DNA of 64,000 bases from Xylanimonas allomyrinae (GTDB lineage: Bacteria > Actinomycetota > Actinomycetes > Actinomycetales > Cellulomonadaceae): assembly GCF_004135345.1 (NCBI RefSeq), contig NZ_CP035495.1, positions 3,224,001-3,288,000 of the forward strand, in the 5' to 3' direction. The translations under genes and the position numbers were made by a program. This document shows, piece by piece, positions 39,132-48,917 of the stretch; the stretch's first letter is position 1, and each line of letters begins with the position of its first letter. The notes under the pieces are model-generated. The model was not told the origin of the DNA and ran no database searches. It saw only the letters and a list, made by a program, of their open reading frames with translations.

Positions 39132-40049
39132 ATGCTCGACGCCACCCAGACCGCTCCTCGGTACCCCGTGCCTCTGGTGCACGCCGTGCCCCGGACGGTG
39201 CCGCGGGTGTTGTCCGCGCTCGTCGCGGTCGTCGCCGCGCTGGGCGTCCACCTCGTGTGGGCCGTCTTCGTCGCGACCGAGGCGGGCCAGCGTGTCGACC
39301 AGCTCGCGCTCACGGGTGCGCAGCACGGGCAGTACCGCCTGTGGACGCTCGCGGAGCCCGTGCTCGACGTCGTCTCCGTGGCCTTCGTCGTCGCGGGCAT
39401 CGTCGTGGCCATGACCGTGGCGCTGGCGCGCCGGCGCTGGGCGCTCGCCCTCCAGGTCGCCGTGCTCGTCGGGGGCGCGAACGCGACGACGCAGCTGTTG
39501 AAGAAGCTCGTCTACGACCGGCCCCACCTGCTGCCCGGGTGGAGCGGGCCCAACACGCTCCCGAGCGGTCACACCACGGTCGCGGCGTCGGTCGCGCTCG
39601 CGCTGCTCCTCGTCGTCCCGCGCGCCTGGCGGCCCGTGGTCGCCGTGCTCGGCGCCCTCTGGACGGCCGCCATGGGCGTGTCCACGCTGGTGGGGCAGTG
39701 GCACCGGCCTTCCGACGTCGTCGCCGCCCTGCTGGTGACGCTCGCGTGGGCTGCGGCGGTCTGCGTGTTCGGCTCACGGTCGTCGCTCGACGTCGCCCGC
39801 CCGGGTGCGGGCATGCCGTTGCGGGGTTCGCTCGCGACGGCCGGGCTCCTCGTGCTCGGCGCCGCGGGTGCCGGCGTCGGCGCCCTCGTGGCGCTCGGCG
39901 ACCTGCACGGCGGTGGGCGCGGGGTGCCGTTCTCCGGGGAGGTCACCGCCTACACCGGAGGCGTCGCGGGGGTGGTCGCGGTGACGGCGGCGGCGTTCGC
40001 GGCGATGCTGCTGCTGCGGCAGGCGACGGCGCGGCCGGGACCCACCTGA
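39132..40049 (+). CDS. PAP2-family membrane phosphatase
   Basis: 305 residues with about seven hydrophobic segments. The three catalytic motifs of phosphatidic-acid phosphatase type 2 are intact: KKLVYDRPH (C1), LPSGHTTVA (C2, His general acid) and GQWHRPSDVVAA (C3, nucleophilic His). The active site would face outside. Likely substrates are lipid phosphates such as undecaprenyl pyrophosphate, phosphatidic acid or phosphatidylglycerophosphate. The C-terminal third adds two further helices beyond the PAP2 core. It lies between the methyltransferase and topA with no overlap. Confidence 0.9.
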   Translation: MLDATQTAPRYPVPLVHAVPRTVPRVLSALVAVVAALGVHLVWAVFVATEAGQRVDQLALTGAQHGQYRLWTLAEPVLDVVSVAFVVAGIVVAMTVALARRRWALALQVAVLVGGANATTQLLKKLVYDRPHLLPGWSGPNTLPSGHTTVAASVALALLLVVPRAWRPVVAVLGALWTAAMGVSTLVGQWHRPSDVVAALLVTLAWAAAVCVFGSRSSLDVARPGAGMPLRGSLATAGLLVLGAAGAGVGALVALGDLHGGGRGVPFSGEVTAYTGGVAGVVAVTAAAFAAMLLLRQATARPGPT

Positions 40050-40214
40050 GCCTTTCACCCACCGGGCTCGCGGAGGCGCGCGAGCCGCGCCGGTCCGTGA
40101 GTGCGCGCGACGCCCAGCGGCGGCCACGGGTAAGGTGCCCGGACGGTGGGGGCGTACCGTGAACACCCGCGGAGCCGCGCCCGGCCCGCACGGAACCCCG
40201 GAGAGCAGGAACGG

Positions 40215-42968
40215 ATGCCACGCAAGCTCGTGATCGTCGAGTCGCCGACCAAGGCTCGCAAGATCGCCGGCTACCTCGGCAAGGACTACGAGGTGGAAGC
40301 CAGCGTCGGGCACATCCGTGACCTTCCGCAGCCTTCCGAGCTTCCGGCGGAGATGAAGAAGGGCCCGTTCGGCAAGTTCGCCGTCGACGTCACGAACGGG
40401 TTCGAGCCTTACTACGAGGTGTACGCGGACAAGAAGGCCAAGGTCCGCGAGCTCAAGAAGGCGCTCAAGGAGGCCGACGAGCTGTTCCTCGCGACCGATG
40501 AGGACCGCGAGGGCGAAGCGATCGCGTGGCACCTCATCCAGGAGCTCAAGCCCAAGGTGCCCGTGCGCCGCATGGTGTTCCACGAGATCACCCGCGAGGC
40601 GATCCTGCGGGCGCTGGAGAGCACACGTGAGCTCGACACCGATCTCGTCGACGCGCAGGAGACGCGCCGCATCCTCGACCGCCTGTACGGCTACGAGGTC
40701 TCGCCCGTGCTGTGGCGCAAGGTCCGCCAGGGCCTGTCGGCCGGGCGGGTGCAGTCGGTCGCCACACGCCTCGTCGTCGAGCGCGAACGTGAGCGGATGG
40801 CGTTCGTCGCGGCGTCGTACTGGGACGTCACCGGGTCGTTCGCGCCGACGTCGGGCGAGGACGCCGGCACGCTGTTCACCGCGCGCCTGACGGGTGTCGC
40901 GGGCGAGCGCGTCGCCTCGGGCCGCGACTTCGACGACAAGGGGCGGCTCAAGGTCCGCACCGGTGTCGTCCACCTCGACGAGGCGACGGCGAACGCCGTC
41001 GTCGCGGGCCTGGACGGTGCCGGGTTCTCTGTACGTTCGCTCGAGACCAAGCCGTACACGCGCAAGCCGGCCGCGCCGTTCACGACCTCGACGCTGCAGC
41101 AGGAGGCCTCGCGCAAGCTGCGCATGAACGCACGCGCGACCATGCGCACCGCGCAGTCCCTGTACGAGAACGGCTACATCACGTACATGCGTACGGACTC
41201 CCCGGCGCTGAGCTCCGAGGCGATCGACGCCGCACGGCGCCAGGCCGCCGAGCTGTACGGCACCGAGTACGTGCCCGGGGCGCCGCGGCTCTACCAGTCG
41301 AAGTCGGCGGGCGCCCAGGAGGCGCACGAGGCGATCCGCCCCGCGGGCGACTCGTTCCGCACCCCCGCCCAGGTGGCGGGCGAGCTCACCGGCGACCAGT
41401 TCCGGCTGTACGAGCTCATCTGGAAGCGGACCGTCGCCTCGCAGATGGCCGACGCCAAGGGGTCGACGGCATCGGTGCGGCTCGCGGCCGCGCTGTCCGG
41501 TGCCGCGGGCGATCTCGCCGGGCGCGACGCCGTGTTCTCGGCGTCGGGCACCGTCATCACGTTCCGCGGGTTCCTCGCCGCGTACGAGGAGGGCTCGGAC
41601 ACCGAGGACGCGCCCGAGGCCGCGACCACGGGCAAGGACGCCCGCCTGCCGCGCATGGCCGAGGGTGACGCGCTCGACGCGCGCGACCTGAGCGCCGACG
41701 GGCACTCCACCACCCCGCCCGCGCGCTTCACCGAGGCGTCGCTCGTCAAGGCGCTCGAAGAGCTCGGCATCGGCCGCCCGTCGACGTACGCCGCCACGAT
41801 CTCGACCATCCAGGACCGCGGGTATGTGCGCACGGCCGGGCAGGCGCTGATCCCGACCTGGCTGGCCTTCGCCGTGACCCGGCTCCTGGAGGATCACTTC
41901 GGCTCGCTGGTCGACTACCGCTTCACCGCGGCGATGGAGGCCGACCTCGACGAGATCGCGGCGGGCGAGCGCGAGCGCGTCGCCTGGCTCACCGAGTTCT
42001 ACTTCGGCGGGTCGGCGGACGCTCCCGCCGCCGGCTCGGGGACCGCGGGCGGGCTCAAGAACCTCGTGGAGAATCTCGGCGAGATCGACCCGGTGGCCAT
42101 CAACTCCGTGGAGATCGGGGACGGGCTGCGCGTGCGCGTGGGCCGCTACGGGCCGTACCTGGAGGACCTGTCGGCACCGGTCGCCGAGGGGGAGAACCCG
42201 CCTCGCGCCTCGGTGCCCGACGACCTCGCGCCCGACGAGCTGACGGTCGAGAAGGCGCGTGAGCTGCTCGCCGCGGGCGGGGACGACGGGCGTTCGCTCG
42301 GCGCGGACCCGGCCACGGGCCACGAGATCATCGCCAAGGCCGGACGCTACGGCCCGTACGTCACCGAGGTGCTGCCCGAGCCCGTGCTCGCCGAGGGCCT
42401 GTCGGCCGCCGCGCGCAAGAAGGCGCTGGCCGCGCAGCCCAAGCCCCGCACGGCGTCGCTGTTCAAGGACATGGACCTGGCGACCGTCACGCTCGACGAC
42501 GCCCTCAAGCTCCTGTCGCTGCCGCGCGTCGTGGGCGTCGACCCCGAGTCGGGCACCGAGATCACCGCGCAGAACGGCCGCTACGGGCCCTACCTCAAGA
42601 AGGGCACCGACTCGCGCACGCTCGCGTCCGAGGCGATGCTCCTGACGGTCACGCTCGACGAGGCGCTGAAGATCTACGCCGAGCCGAAGCGCGGGCGTGG
42701 GGCTCGCGGGGCCGCTCAGCCGCCGCTGCGTGAGCTCGGCGACGACCCGACGAGCGGCAAGCCCATCGTGGTCAAGGACGGTCGCTTCGGCCCGTACGTC
42801 ACCGACGGGGAGACCAACCGGACCCTGCCGCGCGACGTCACGCCCGAGTCGATCACCCCCGAGCGTGCGATCGAGCTGCTCGCCGAGAAGCGCGCCGCGG
42901 GCCCGGCGAAGCGGCGCACGACGGCGCGCAAGCCGGCGGCTCCGCGCAAGAAGGCTGCGGCGAAGTAG
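40215..42968 (+). CDS. topA: DNA topoisomerase I
   Basis: 917 residues. Type IA enzyme that relaxes negative supercoils. The TOPRIM domain starts at once (KLVIVESPTKARKIAGYLG, with ATDEDREGEAIAWHL for the acidic metal triad). The active-site tyrosine is Tyr324 in YITYMRTDS. As in other actinobacteria the C-terminus lacks zinc fingers; instead it has four Topo_C repeats (each with GRYGPY or GRFGPYV) and ends in a Lys/Ala/Arg-rich tail (KRRTTARKPAAPRKKAAAK) that binds DNA. A -10-like TAAGGT lies at 40131-40136, giving a leader of about 70 nt. It converges on the ABC permease gene with a 13-bp gap. Confidence 0.97.
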   Translation: MPRKLVIVESPTKARKIAGYLGKDYEVEASVGHIRDLPQPSELPAEMKKGPFGKFAVDVTNGFEPYYEVYADKKAKVRELKKALKEADELFLATDEDREGEAIAWHLIQELKPKVPVRRMVFHEITREAILRALESTRELDTDLVDAQETRRILDRLYGYEVSPVLWRKVRQGLSAGRVQSVATRLVVERERERMAFVAASYWDVTGSFAPTSGEDAGTLFTARLTGVAGERVASGRDFDDKGRLKVRTGVVHLDEATANAVVAGLDGAGFSVRSLETKPYTRKPAAPFTTSTLQQEASRKLRMNARATMRTAQSLYENGYITYMRTDSPALSSEAIDAARRQAAELYGTEYVPGAPRLYQSKSAGAQEAHEAIRPAGDSFRTPAQVAGELTGDQFRLYELIWKRTVASQMADAKGSTASVRLAAALSGAAGDLAGRDAVFSASGTVITFRGFLAAYEEGSDTEDAPEAATTGKDARLPRMAEGDALDARDLSADGHSTTPPARFTEASLVKALEELGIGRPSTYAATISTIQDRGYVRTAGQALIPTWLAFAVTRLLEDHFGSLVDYRFTAAMEADLDEIAAGERERVAWLTEFYFGGSADAPAAGSGTAGGLKNLVENLGEIDPVAINSVEIGDGLRVRVGRYGPYLEDLSAPVAEGENPPRASVPDDLAPDELTVEKARELLAAGGDDGRSLGADPATGHEIIAKAGRYGPYVTEVLPEPVLAEGLSAAARKKALAAQPKPRTASLFKDMDLATVTLDDALKLLSLPRVVGVDPESGTEITAQNGRYGPYLKKGTDSRTLASEAMLLTVTLDEALKIYAEPKRGRGARGAAQPPLRELGDDPTSGKPIVVKDGRFGPYVTDGETNRTLPRDVTPESITPERAIELLAEKRAAGPAKRRTTARKPAAPRKKAAAK

Positions 42969-42981
42969 GGCTCCGGCGGGC

Positions 42982-45593
42982 TCAGTCCACCGTCACGGCC
43001 TCCAGCACGGGCAGCCGTGCCGCGCGGACGGCCGGCCCGATGCTCGCCACGAGCCCGATGACGACGGCCACGCCCAGGACGGCGAGCACCTGCCCCCAGG
43101 GGACGGCCAGGCGGCTGAGCCCCTCGTCGGCGAGCACCCCCGGCAGCGCGGCGCTCACCGCGATGCCCGTGGCCACGCCCAGCACCGTGCCGTACACCGC
43201 GATGAGCACCGACTCCAGGGCGATGACCGCGGCGAGCTGCAACCGCCCCAGCCCCACGGCGCGCAGCAGGCCGATCTCGCGCGTGCGCTCGATGACGCTG
43301 AGCGCGAGCGTGTTCACGATGCCCAGCAGCGCGATGACGATCGACAGGGCGAGCAGCGCGTACAGGATCGCGATGGCCTGGTCGACCTGGTCGGCGACGG
43401 CCGAGGCCGTCTCGTCGCGGTCGCGCACCGTCAGGACGAGGAACGGTGCGACGGCCTCGCGCAGGTCGGCGCGCACGGCGCCGACGTCGGTGCCGTCGGC
43501 GGGCGTGACGTAGACCGCCCGGACGCGTGCCTGCCCGGCGGGGACGACGTCGTCGAACACGTCGTCGCGCAGCACGATGCCCGTGCCGACGACCTGGCTG
43601 TCGAAGACGGCGCCGACCCGGACGGTCACACGGTGCGCGCCGAGACCCAGCCGCAGCTCGTCGCCGACCTGCACGCCCAGGGTGCGCGCGGTGCGGCGCA
43701 CCACCGCGGCCTCCCCGTCGGCGAGCGCGGTCGAGGGGTCGCCCTGGAGGGCGTCGACGCGCAGCGCCGAGGCGAAGAACCCTCCGGCGACGCCCGCGAC
43801 CTCGACCGACCGGGCCTCACCGTCACCCGCCGCGGCGCCCGTGGTCGCGAGCCGGACGACGTCGGTCGCGCCGACGCCCGGCACCGCGCGCACGGCGGGA
43901 ACCGCGTCGGCGGGCAGCTGCATCGTGGCCGAGTCGACCAGGAGGGGAGCCCTCAGCTCGGTGTGGACGACGGTGCTCACCGACGCCTCGGTCGACGCGG
44001 CGATGACCCCCGTGCACGCGACCAGCGCCATGCCGATGAGCAGCGCGCCCGCCGTCGCCGCGGTGCGGCGCGGGTTGCGTGTGACGTTGCCGCGGGCCAG
44101 GCCGCCAAAAGGGCGCAGCAGCCAGGCCGCGGGGGCGCCGAGCACACGCAGCACGCCCCGGGCCACCGCGGGCGAGCCGACGAGCACGCCGAGCAGCAGC
44201 AGTCCCGCGCCGACGCCCAGCACCCAGCGCGGCGGCAGGGCGTCGACCCACCCCCAGCCGGTCACGCGGGCGTCGAGCGCGGAGCCGAGCCGCGAGGCGA
44301 GCACCAGCGCCCCGCTGCCGGCGATCGCCAGCACCGCCCCGGCCAGCGCGCGGGCACCCGTGCCGCGCTCGGGGCGACGTCGTCGCGCATCGCCTGCACG
44401 GGCGGCACGAGCGCGGCGCGGCGTGCGGGCAGCGCCGCGGCGACCAGGCACAGCACGGTGCCGAGCGTGACCGCCACCGCGACCTCGCCCGCCGACAGCG
44501 GCACGTCGCTGCCCAGCTGCATGCCGAACCGGGCCAGCACCGCGCGGATGCCGTGCACCAGCCCCACGCCGCCACCCACCCCGAGGGCAGCCCCCACGAG
44601 CCCCACCGCGAACGCCTGCACGAGCACCGAGGCGAAGACCTGCGCGGGGGATGCGCCGACGGCGCGCAGCAGCGCGTTCTCGCGCTGGCGTTCGCGCACC
44701 GCCATCGCGAACGCGTTGGTGATGATGAACGCGCCCACCACCAGGGCGATCGCGGCGAAGATGAGCAGGAACGTCTGCAGGAACCCGAGCACCTCCTGGA
44801 TCGAGGCGCGTGACTCGGCGCGGACCGTCTCTCCGGTGACGGCCTGCGCGCCGGAGCCCGCGGGCAGCGCGGCGGCGACGCGGGCGGCGAGCGTCGCCTC
44901 GTCGACGCCCGGATCGGCGTACACGGACAGCTGCGGCACCTGCCCGTCCGGGGCGAAGACCGCGCGGGCCGTGGCGGCGTCGACGCCCACGAGCACGGCG
45001 CCGGCCGCCGAGGCGTCGATCGCGAACGTGCCCGAGACGGTGACCTGCCGCGGCGAGTCCCCGATCACCACCGTGGTCGCGTCCCCCGTGCGCAGGCCCG
45101 AGGCGCGCACGGCACCGGTCTCGAGCACGATCTGACCCTCGCCCGGCCACTCGCCCGTCGTGAGGTGGGCGGTCGGGTACTCGGGGTCGATCGCGAACGC
45201 CAGCGACGGCGGGCCCGAGGTCACGACCGCGGTGCCGTCGGCGCCGACGAGCACGACGGGGCCCGAGTAGTCCGGGACGACGCGCTGGACGCCGTCGACG
45301 GCCGCGACGTCGTCGGCGAGCGCGGCGGCGACCGGGCTGCGTTGCGCACCGAATCCCACGGGCGACGTGGGGGCGGCTCCCGGGTTCGCGAGGTCGGTCG
45401 CGACGGCCTCGGCCCCGCGGACGTAGACCGCGGCGTTGACCGACGTCGTGATGATCGCGTCGAACGTCGCGGCGAGCATGCCGCGGAACGCGAACGTGCC
45501 GACGACGAACGCGACGCCGAGCGTGACCGCGAGCACCGACAGGCTGAACCGGACCAGGTGCTCGCGGACGCCGCGCAGGGCGACCCGGATCAC
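42982..45593 (-). CDS. FtsX-like ABC transporter permease (apparent frameshift)
   Basis: About 870 residues. It has the two-FtsX arrangement of MacB/LolC-type macrolide or lipoprotein export permeases: an N-terminal helix, a large extracytoplasmic domain, three helices (FLLIFAAIALVVGAFIITNAF ...), a second N-terminal-like helix after ~470, a second external domain and a final three helices (ILYALLALSIVIALLGIVNTL ...). RERQRENALLRAVGASPAQV and ERTREIGLLRAVGLGRLQL are the conserved FtsX coupling loops. The frame changes at the GGGG run 44371-44374; one more base gives MRDDVAPERGTGARALAGAVLA. The GTG start overlaps the ATPase stop (GTGA). Substrate unknown. Confidence 0.88.
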
Positions 45594-46522
45594 GGGGTCG
45601 CGGTCTCCGCCCCGGCCGGGGCGTCCGTGGCGGGGCGCGGAGGCTCGTCGGCGGGGATCGCCGCGTGCATGCCCGTGGGCGGACGCGCGGGCTCGTCGGC
45701 GGGGACCAGCGCGTGCATGCCTGTGGGTGGACGTGCGGGCTCGTCGTCGTCCTCGGCTCCGACGGCGGCGAGGATCTGCTCGCGGCTGGGGGCGTCGAGG
45801 TCGGCGGTGATGCGGCCGTCGCCGAGCATGAGCACGCGGTGCGCGTAGGACGCGGCACGCGGGTCGTGCGTGACCATGACGACGGTCTGGCCCAGGTCGT
45901 CGACGCTGCGGCGCAGGAACGTCAGCACCTCGCGCGAGGACCGTGAGTCGAGGTTGCCCGTCGGTTCGTCCGCGAACACCACGGACGGGCGCCCCACCAG
46001 GGCTCGCGCGCACGCGACACGCTGCTGCTCACCGCCCGACAGCGCGTTGGGGCGGTGGTGCAGCCGTGCGCGCATGCCGACGGCGTCGACCACCTCGTCG
46101 AACCAGGCCGGGTCGATGGGCGCGCGTGCGATGTCGAGCGGCAGCGTGATGTTCTCCGCCGCGGTGAGCGTCGGCACGAGGTTGTACGCCTGGAACACGA
46201 ACCCGATGCGGGTGCGCCGCAGCCGGGTGAGCTTGCGCTGGCTGAGCGACGACACCTCGACGCCGTCGACGACGACGGTGCCGCTCGTGGGCGTGTCGAG
46301 CCCGGCCATGCAGTGCATGAGCGTCGACTTGCCCGACCCGGACGGCCCCATGATCGCGGTCAGCCGCCCGCGCGCGAAGTCGACGGACACGCCGTCGAGC
46401 GCCCGCACCTGCGTGTCGCCGGACCCGTAGGTCCGCACGAGGTCGCGCGCCGAGGCCTGCGCGGGCGGCTGCTCGGGGCGGGGGGTGTCGGGCGCGGTGT
46501 GCCGTCCGCGAGGCAGGTCCAT
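45590..46522 (-). CDS. ABC transporter ATPase, MacB/LolD type
   Basis: 310 residues. Walker A GPSGSGKST, Q-loop VFQAYNLVPTLTA, signature ALSGGEQQRVACARAL, Walker B VVFADEPTGNLD and H-loop VTHDPRAA are all intact, with the LolD/MacB-type DLVRTYGSGDTQVRALDGVS start. It drives the FtsX-like permease encoded next, with which it overlaps by 4 bp. The C-terminus is extended by ~60 residues that repeat a 16-residue Pro/Ala/Glu unit (DEPARPPTGMHA...). This tail is unusual for the family and may be a flexible linker. ATG 46522 is preferred (GGGGG just upstream). Confidence 0.92.
   Translation of the reverse strand: MDLPRGRHTAPDTPRPEQPPAQASARDLVRTYGSGDTQVRALDGVSVDFARGRLTAIMGPSGSGKSTLMHCMAGLDTPTSGTVVVDGVEVSSLSQRKLTRLRRTRIGFVFQAYNLVPTLTAAENITLPLDIARAPIDPAWFDEVVDAVGMRARLHHRPNALSGGEQQRVACARALVGRPSVVFADEPTGNLDSRSSREVLTFLRRSVDDLGQTVVMVTHDPRAASYAHRVLMLGDGRITADLDAPSREQILAAVGAEDDDEPARPPTGMHALVPADEPARPPTGMHAAIPADEPPRPATDAPAGAETATP
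45642..45750 (-). repeat. 48-bp tandem repeat in the ABC ATPase C-terminus
   Basis: Units begin at 45642, 45690 and 45738 (period 48 bp, the last partial), encoding about 16 residues each. Conservation at DNA level points to recent duplication. Confidence 0.85.
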
Positions 46523-46613
46523 GCCCCCATGCTGGCCCGCCCGGCCCGGTGCGCGCATGTGCGCGCGCCGGGGCGAGCGTCGCGGGGGTGTTGCACAGTG
46601 CCCGTGACCGACC

Positions 46614-46844
46614 ATGAAGAGGGATGAGAACCAGGACCGGCCCGTGAGCCCCGCCGCGAACCGTCCCGACTTCGGCGAGGTGTTCCGCTCCACCTACCCG
46701 GGCGTGCTCGCGTACCTGCGGCGACGCGCCGCCGCTGTGCGGGCCCGGGTCGGTGCCGTTCGAGAGCTGCTGAGCGACGCCCGGCGACGACCGCCCCGGC
46801 CCCGGATCGACGCCCGGGACCGGGGCGGTCGCCGTCGTCGCTGA
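46614..46844 (+). pseudogene. Truncated ECF sigma factor (region 2 stub)
   Basis: 76 codons. Residues ~18-38 (RPDFGEVFRSTYPGVLAYLRRRA) look like the start of sigma-70 region 2 of ECF sigma factors. The similarity stops there; the remaining ~35 residues are Arg-rich, low-complexity and run into a hairpin. I searched the other two frames past the break and see no continuation of regions 2-4, so this is not a one-base frameshift but a loss of most of the gene. It lies just upstream of and divergent from the ABC exporter, which such a sigma factor (or its lost anti-sigma partner) may once have controlled. It could instead be a short chance ORF. Confidence 0.5.
46789..46830. terminator. Hairpin between the sigma stub and the cysteine desulfurase
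   Basis: A stem of 11 + 5 bp with one mismatch (GACCGCCCCGG-x-CCCGG, arms 46789-46805 and 46814-46830) and an 8-nt loop. It can end the NAD operon, which is transcribed toward it. Confidence 0.65.
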
Positions 46845-46866
46845 TCGCCGGCCCCGGGAGCGAAGG

Positions 46867-48027
46867 TCAGGTTCCGAGGCGCCCGACGGCCGTCGTCGCA
46901 TCGACCACGGCGGCGACCAGCGTGCCGGCGTCGAAGGGCGCCTCGACCGTGAACCGCACGGCCGTCTGCGCGACCTCGGGTGGCACGCCCAGCGCGAGCA
47001 GCACGTGCGACGGCTCGTCGCGCCCGGCCGCGCACGCCGACCCGCTCGACGTCACCACCCCGGCACGTTCGAGCTCCAGCAGCACCGCCTCGCCGCTCGT
47101 GCCGGGGAAGCAGAAGCTCGCGTGGCCCGGCAGGCGGGTCGCCGCCCCCATGGTTCGGTGCGCCGCCCGCGGGTCCGGCCCGGTCAGGACGGCGCCGGGC
47201 ACACGCGCGAGCACCCCCGCGACGAGTGTGTCGCGTGACGCCGCCACGTCGGCCGCCCGCCCCCGCAACGCGGGCAGCGCGCGTACGGCCGCCGCGAGCC
47301 CGACGGCGAACGCGACGTTCTCGGTGCCGGACCGGCGCCCGCGCTCCTGCCCGCCGCCGTGGACGAGCGGTTCGAGCGGCAGCCCGGCGCGCACCAGCAG
47401 CGCGCCGACGCCCTTCGGGGCGCCGAGCTTGTGACCCGAGACGGACAGTGCGTCGACCCCGAGCCCGGCCAGCGAGACGTCGAGCCAGCCCGCGGACTGC
47501 ACGGCGTCGGTGTGGAAGAGCGCGCCGGCCTCGTGTGCGGTGGCCGCGAGGGCGCGCACGTCCTGGACCGTGCCGACCTCGTTGTTGCCGTGGTGGATCG
47601 TCACGAGGGTCGTGTCGGGGCGCAGGGCGGCGCGCAGCGCGTCGGGGGTGACGGTGCCGTCGGGGGCCGGGGCCAGCACGGTCGCCGCGAACCCGTGGCA
47701 CCGTTCCAGGTACGCGACGGACTCCAGCACCGCCTCGTGCTCGATCGCCGACGTGACGACGTGCCGACCCCGCGGCGCGGCGAGCGCGAGCCCCTTGACC
47801 GCGAGGTTGTCGGCCTCCGTGCCGCCCGACGTGAAGATCACCTCGCCGGGCCGCGCGCCGAACGCCGCCGCGACGTCCGCCCGGGCGGACGTGAGCGCCG
47901 TCGCGGCCCGGTGCCCGAGGTCGTGCGTCGACGACGGGTTGCCGAACTCGCCGGTCAGGTAGGGCCAGAGCGCTTCGAGCACCTCGCGTCGTACGGGCGT
48001 GGTGGCGGCCGCGTCGGCGTAGAGCAT
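46867..48027 (-). CDS. Cysteine desulfurase (NifS/IscS-like) of the NAD operon
   Basis: 386 residues. PLP enzyme that removes sulfur from cysteine for iron-sulfur clusters. PLP-binding HTDAVQSAG and the Schiff-base Lys200 in SGHKLGAPKG are present, and the catalytic loop SSGSACAAGRDEPSHVL holds Cys332. It starts 2 bp after the nadC stop and is the last gene of nrtR-nadA-nadB-nadC. A similar nifS-like gene accompanies nad genes in Bacillus, where it supplies sulfur for the NadA cluster; the same role is inferred here. IscS-type proteins also act in tRNA thiolation, so a wider role is possible. Confidence 0.93.
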   Translation of the reverse strand: MLYADAAATTPVRREVLEALWPYLTGEFGNPSSTHDLGHRAATALTSARADVAAAFGARPGEVIFTSGGTEADNLAVKGLALAAPRGRHVVTSAIEHEAVLESVAYLERCHGFAATVLAPAPDGTVTPDALRAALRPDTTLVTIHHGNNEVGTVQDVRALAATAHEAGALFHTDAVQSAGWLDVSLAGLGVDALSVSGHKLGAPKGVGALLVRAGLPLEPLVHGGGQERGRRSGTENVAFAVGLAAAVRALPALRGRAADVAASRDTLVAGVLARVPGAVLTGPDPRAAHRTMGAATRLPGHASFCFPGTSGEAVLLELERAGVVTSSGSACAAGRDEPSHVLLALGVPPEVAQTAVRFTVEAPFDAGTLVAAVVDATTAVGRLGT

Positions 48028-48029
48028 GG

Positions 48030-48917
48030 TCAGCCGGCGGCGGCCGCGACGCGCAGCGCCGCCGTCACGTCCATGTCGAGGCCCAGGTCGAGCGACCGCA
48101 CCCCGTGGGTCAGGGCGCCGACCGAGATGACGTCGACCCCGGTCTCGGCCACCCCGCGGATCGTGTCGAGCGTGATGCCGCCCGACGCCTCGACGATCGC
48201 CCGGCCCGCGACGATCCCGATGCCGGTGCGCAGGTCGTCGTTCGAGAAGTTGTCGAGCATGATCGTGGTGACCCCGGCCGCCACGACCTCCTCGACCTGG
48301 TCGAGGCGGTCGACCTCGACCTCGATGGTGGTGGCGTGCGGCAGCGCAGCGCGTGCGGCGCGGATCGCGTCGCCCACCGAGACGCCCTGCGCGGCGAGCA
48401 CCGCGAGGTGGTTGTCCTTGGCGAGCACCGCGTCCGAGAGCGAGAAGCGGTGGTTGTGCCCGCCGCCGTCGCGCACCGCTGCCCGCTCCAGGACGCGCAG
48501 CCCCGGCGTCGTCTTGCGGGTGTCGACGACGCGGGCGCCCGTCCCGGCGACGGCCTCGACGTAGCGGGCGGTCGCCGTCGCGATGCCGGACAGGCGCTGG
48601 ACGAGGTTGAGGCCGATGCGCTCGGCACGCAGCACCGCACGGGCGTCACCCTCGACGACGGCGAGCACGTCGCCCGCCGCGAAGCGCTCTCCGTCGGCGG
48701 CTCGCTGCTCGACGACGGCGTCCGGGTCGAGCAGCGTGAACGCTCGGGCGAACACGTCCAGCCCGGACAGGACGCCCGGCTCGCGGGCCACGAGCGCGGC
48801 CCGCGCGCGGGCGCCGGAGGGCAGGAACACCTCGCTCGTCAGGTCGCCCCACGGGGCGTCCTCGGCGAGCGCGCGCACCAGGATGTCGTCGACCGCGGCG
48901 GCGGGGGTCAGGCTCAT
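48030..48917 (-). CDS. nadC: Nicotinate-nucleotide pyrophosphorylase (carboxylating)
   Basis: 295 residues, full length. It converts quinolinate and PRPP to nicotinate mononucleotide, CO2 and PPi. QPRTase motifs: EDAPWGDLTSE near 19, RIGLNLVQRLSGIAT, VDTRKTTPGLRVLER, GGGHNHRFSLSDAVLAKDNH and the final EASGGITLDTIRG and VGALTH. ATG 48917 overlaps the nadB stop (ATGA). Third biosynthetic step in the operon. Confidence 0.96.
   Translation of the reverse strand: MSLTPAAAVDDILVRALAEDAPWGDLTSEVFLPSGARARAALVAREPGVLSGLDVFARAFTLLDPDAVVEQRAADGERFAAGDVLAVVEGDARAVLRAERIGLNLVQRLSGIATATARYVEAVAGTGARVVDTRKTTPGLRVLERAAVRDGGGHNHRFSLSDAVLAKDNHLAVLAAQGVSVGDAIRAARAALPHATTIEVEVDRLDQVEEVVAAGVTTIMLDNFSNDDLRTGIGIVAGRAIVEASGGITLDTIRGVAETGVDVISVGALTHGVRSLDLGLDMDVTAALRVAAAAG

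Noticed and set aside
39774-42323. 849-codon open frame opposite topA
   Set aside because: Antisense shadow of topA; composition typical of reversed GC-rich codons.
42697-45135. 812-codon open frame opposite the ABC permease
   Set aside because: Antisense shadow; the permease frames match FtsX motifs on the other strand.
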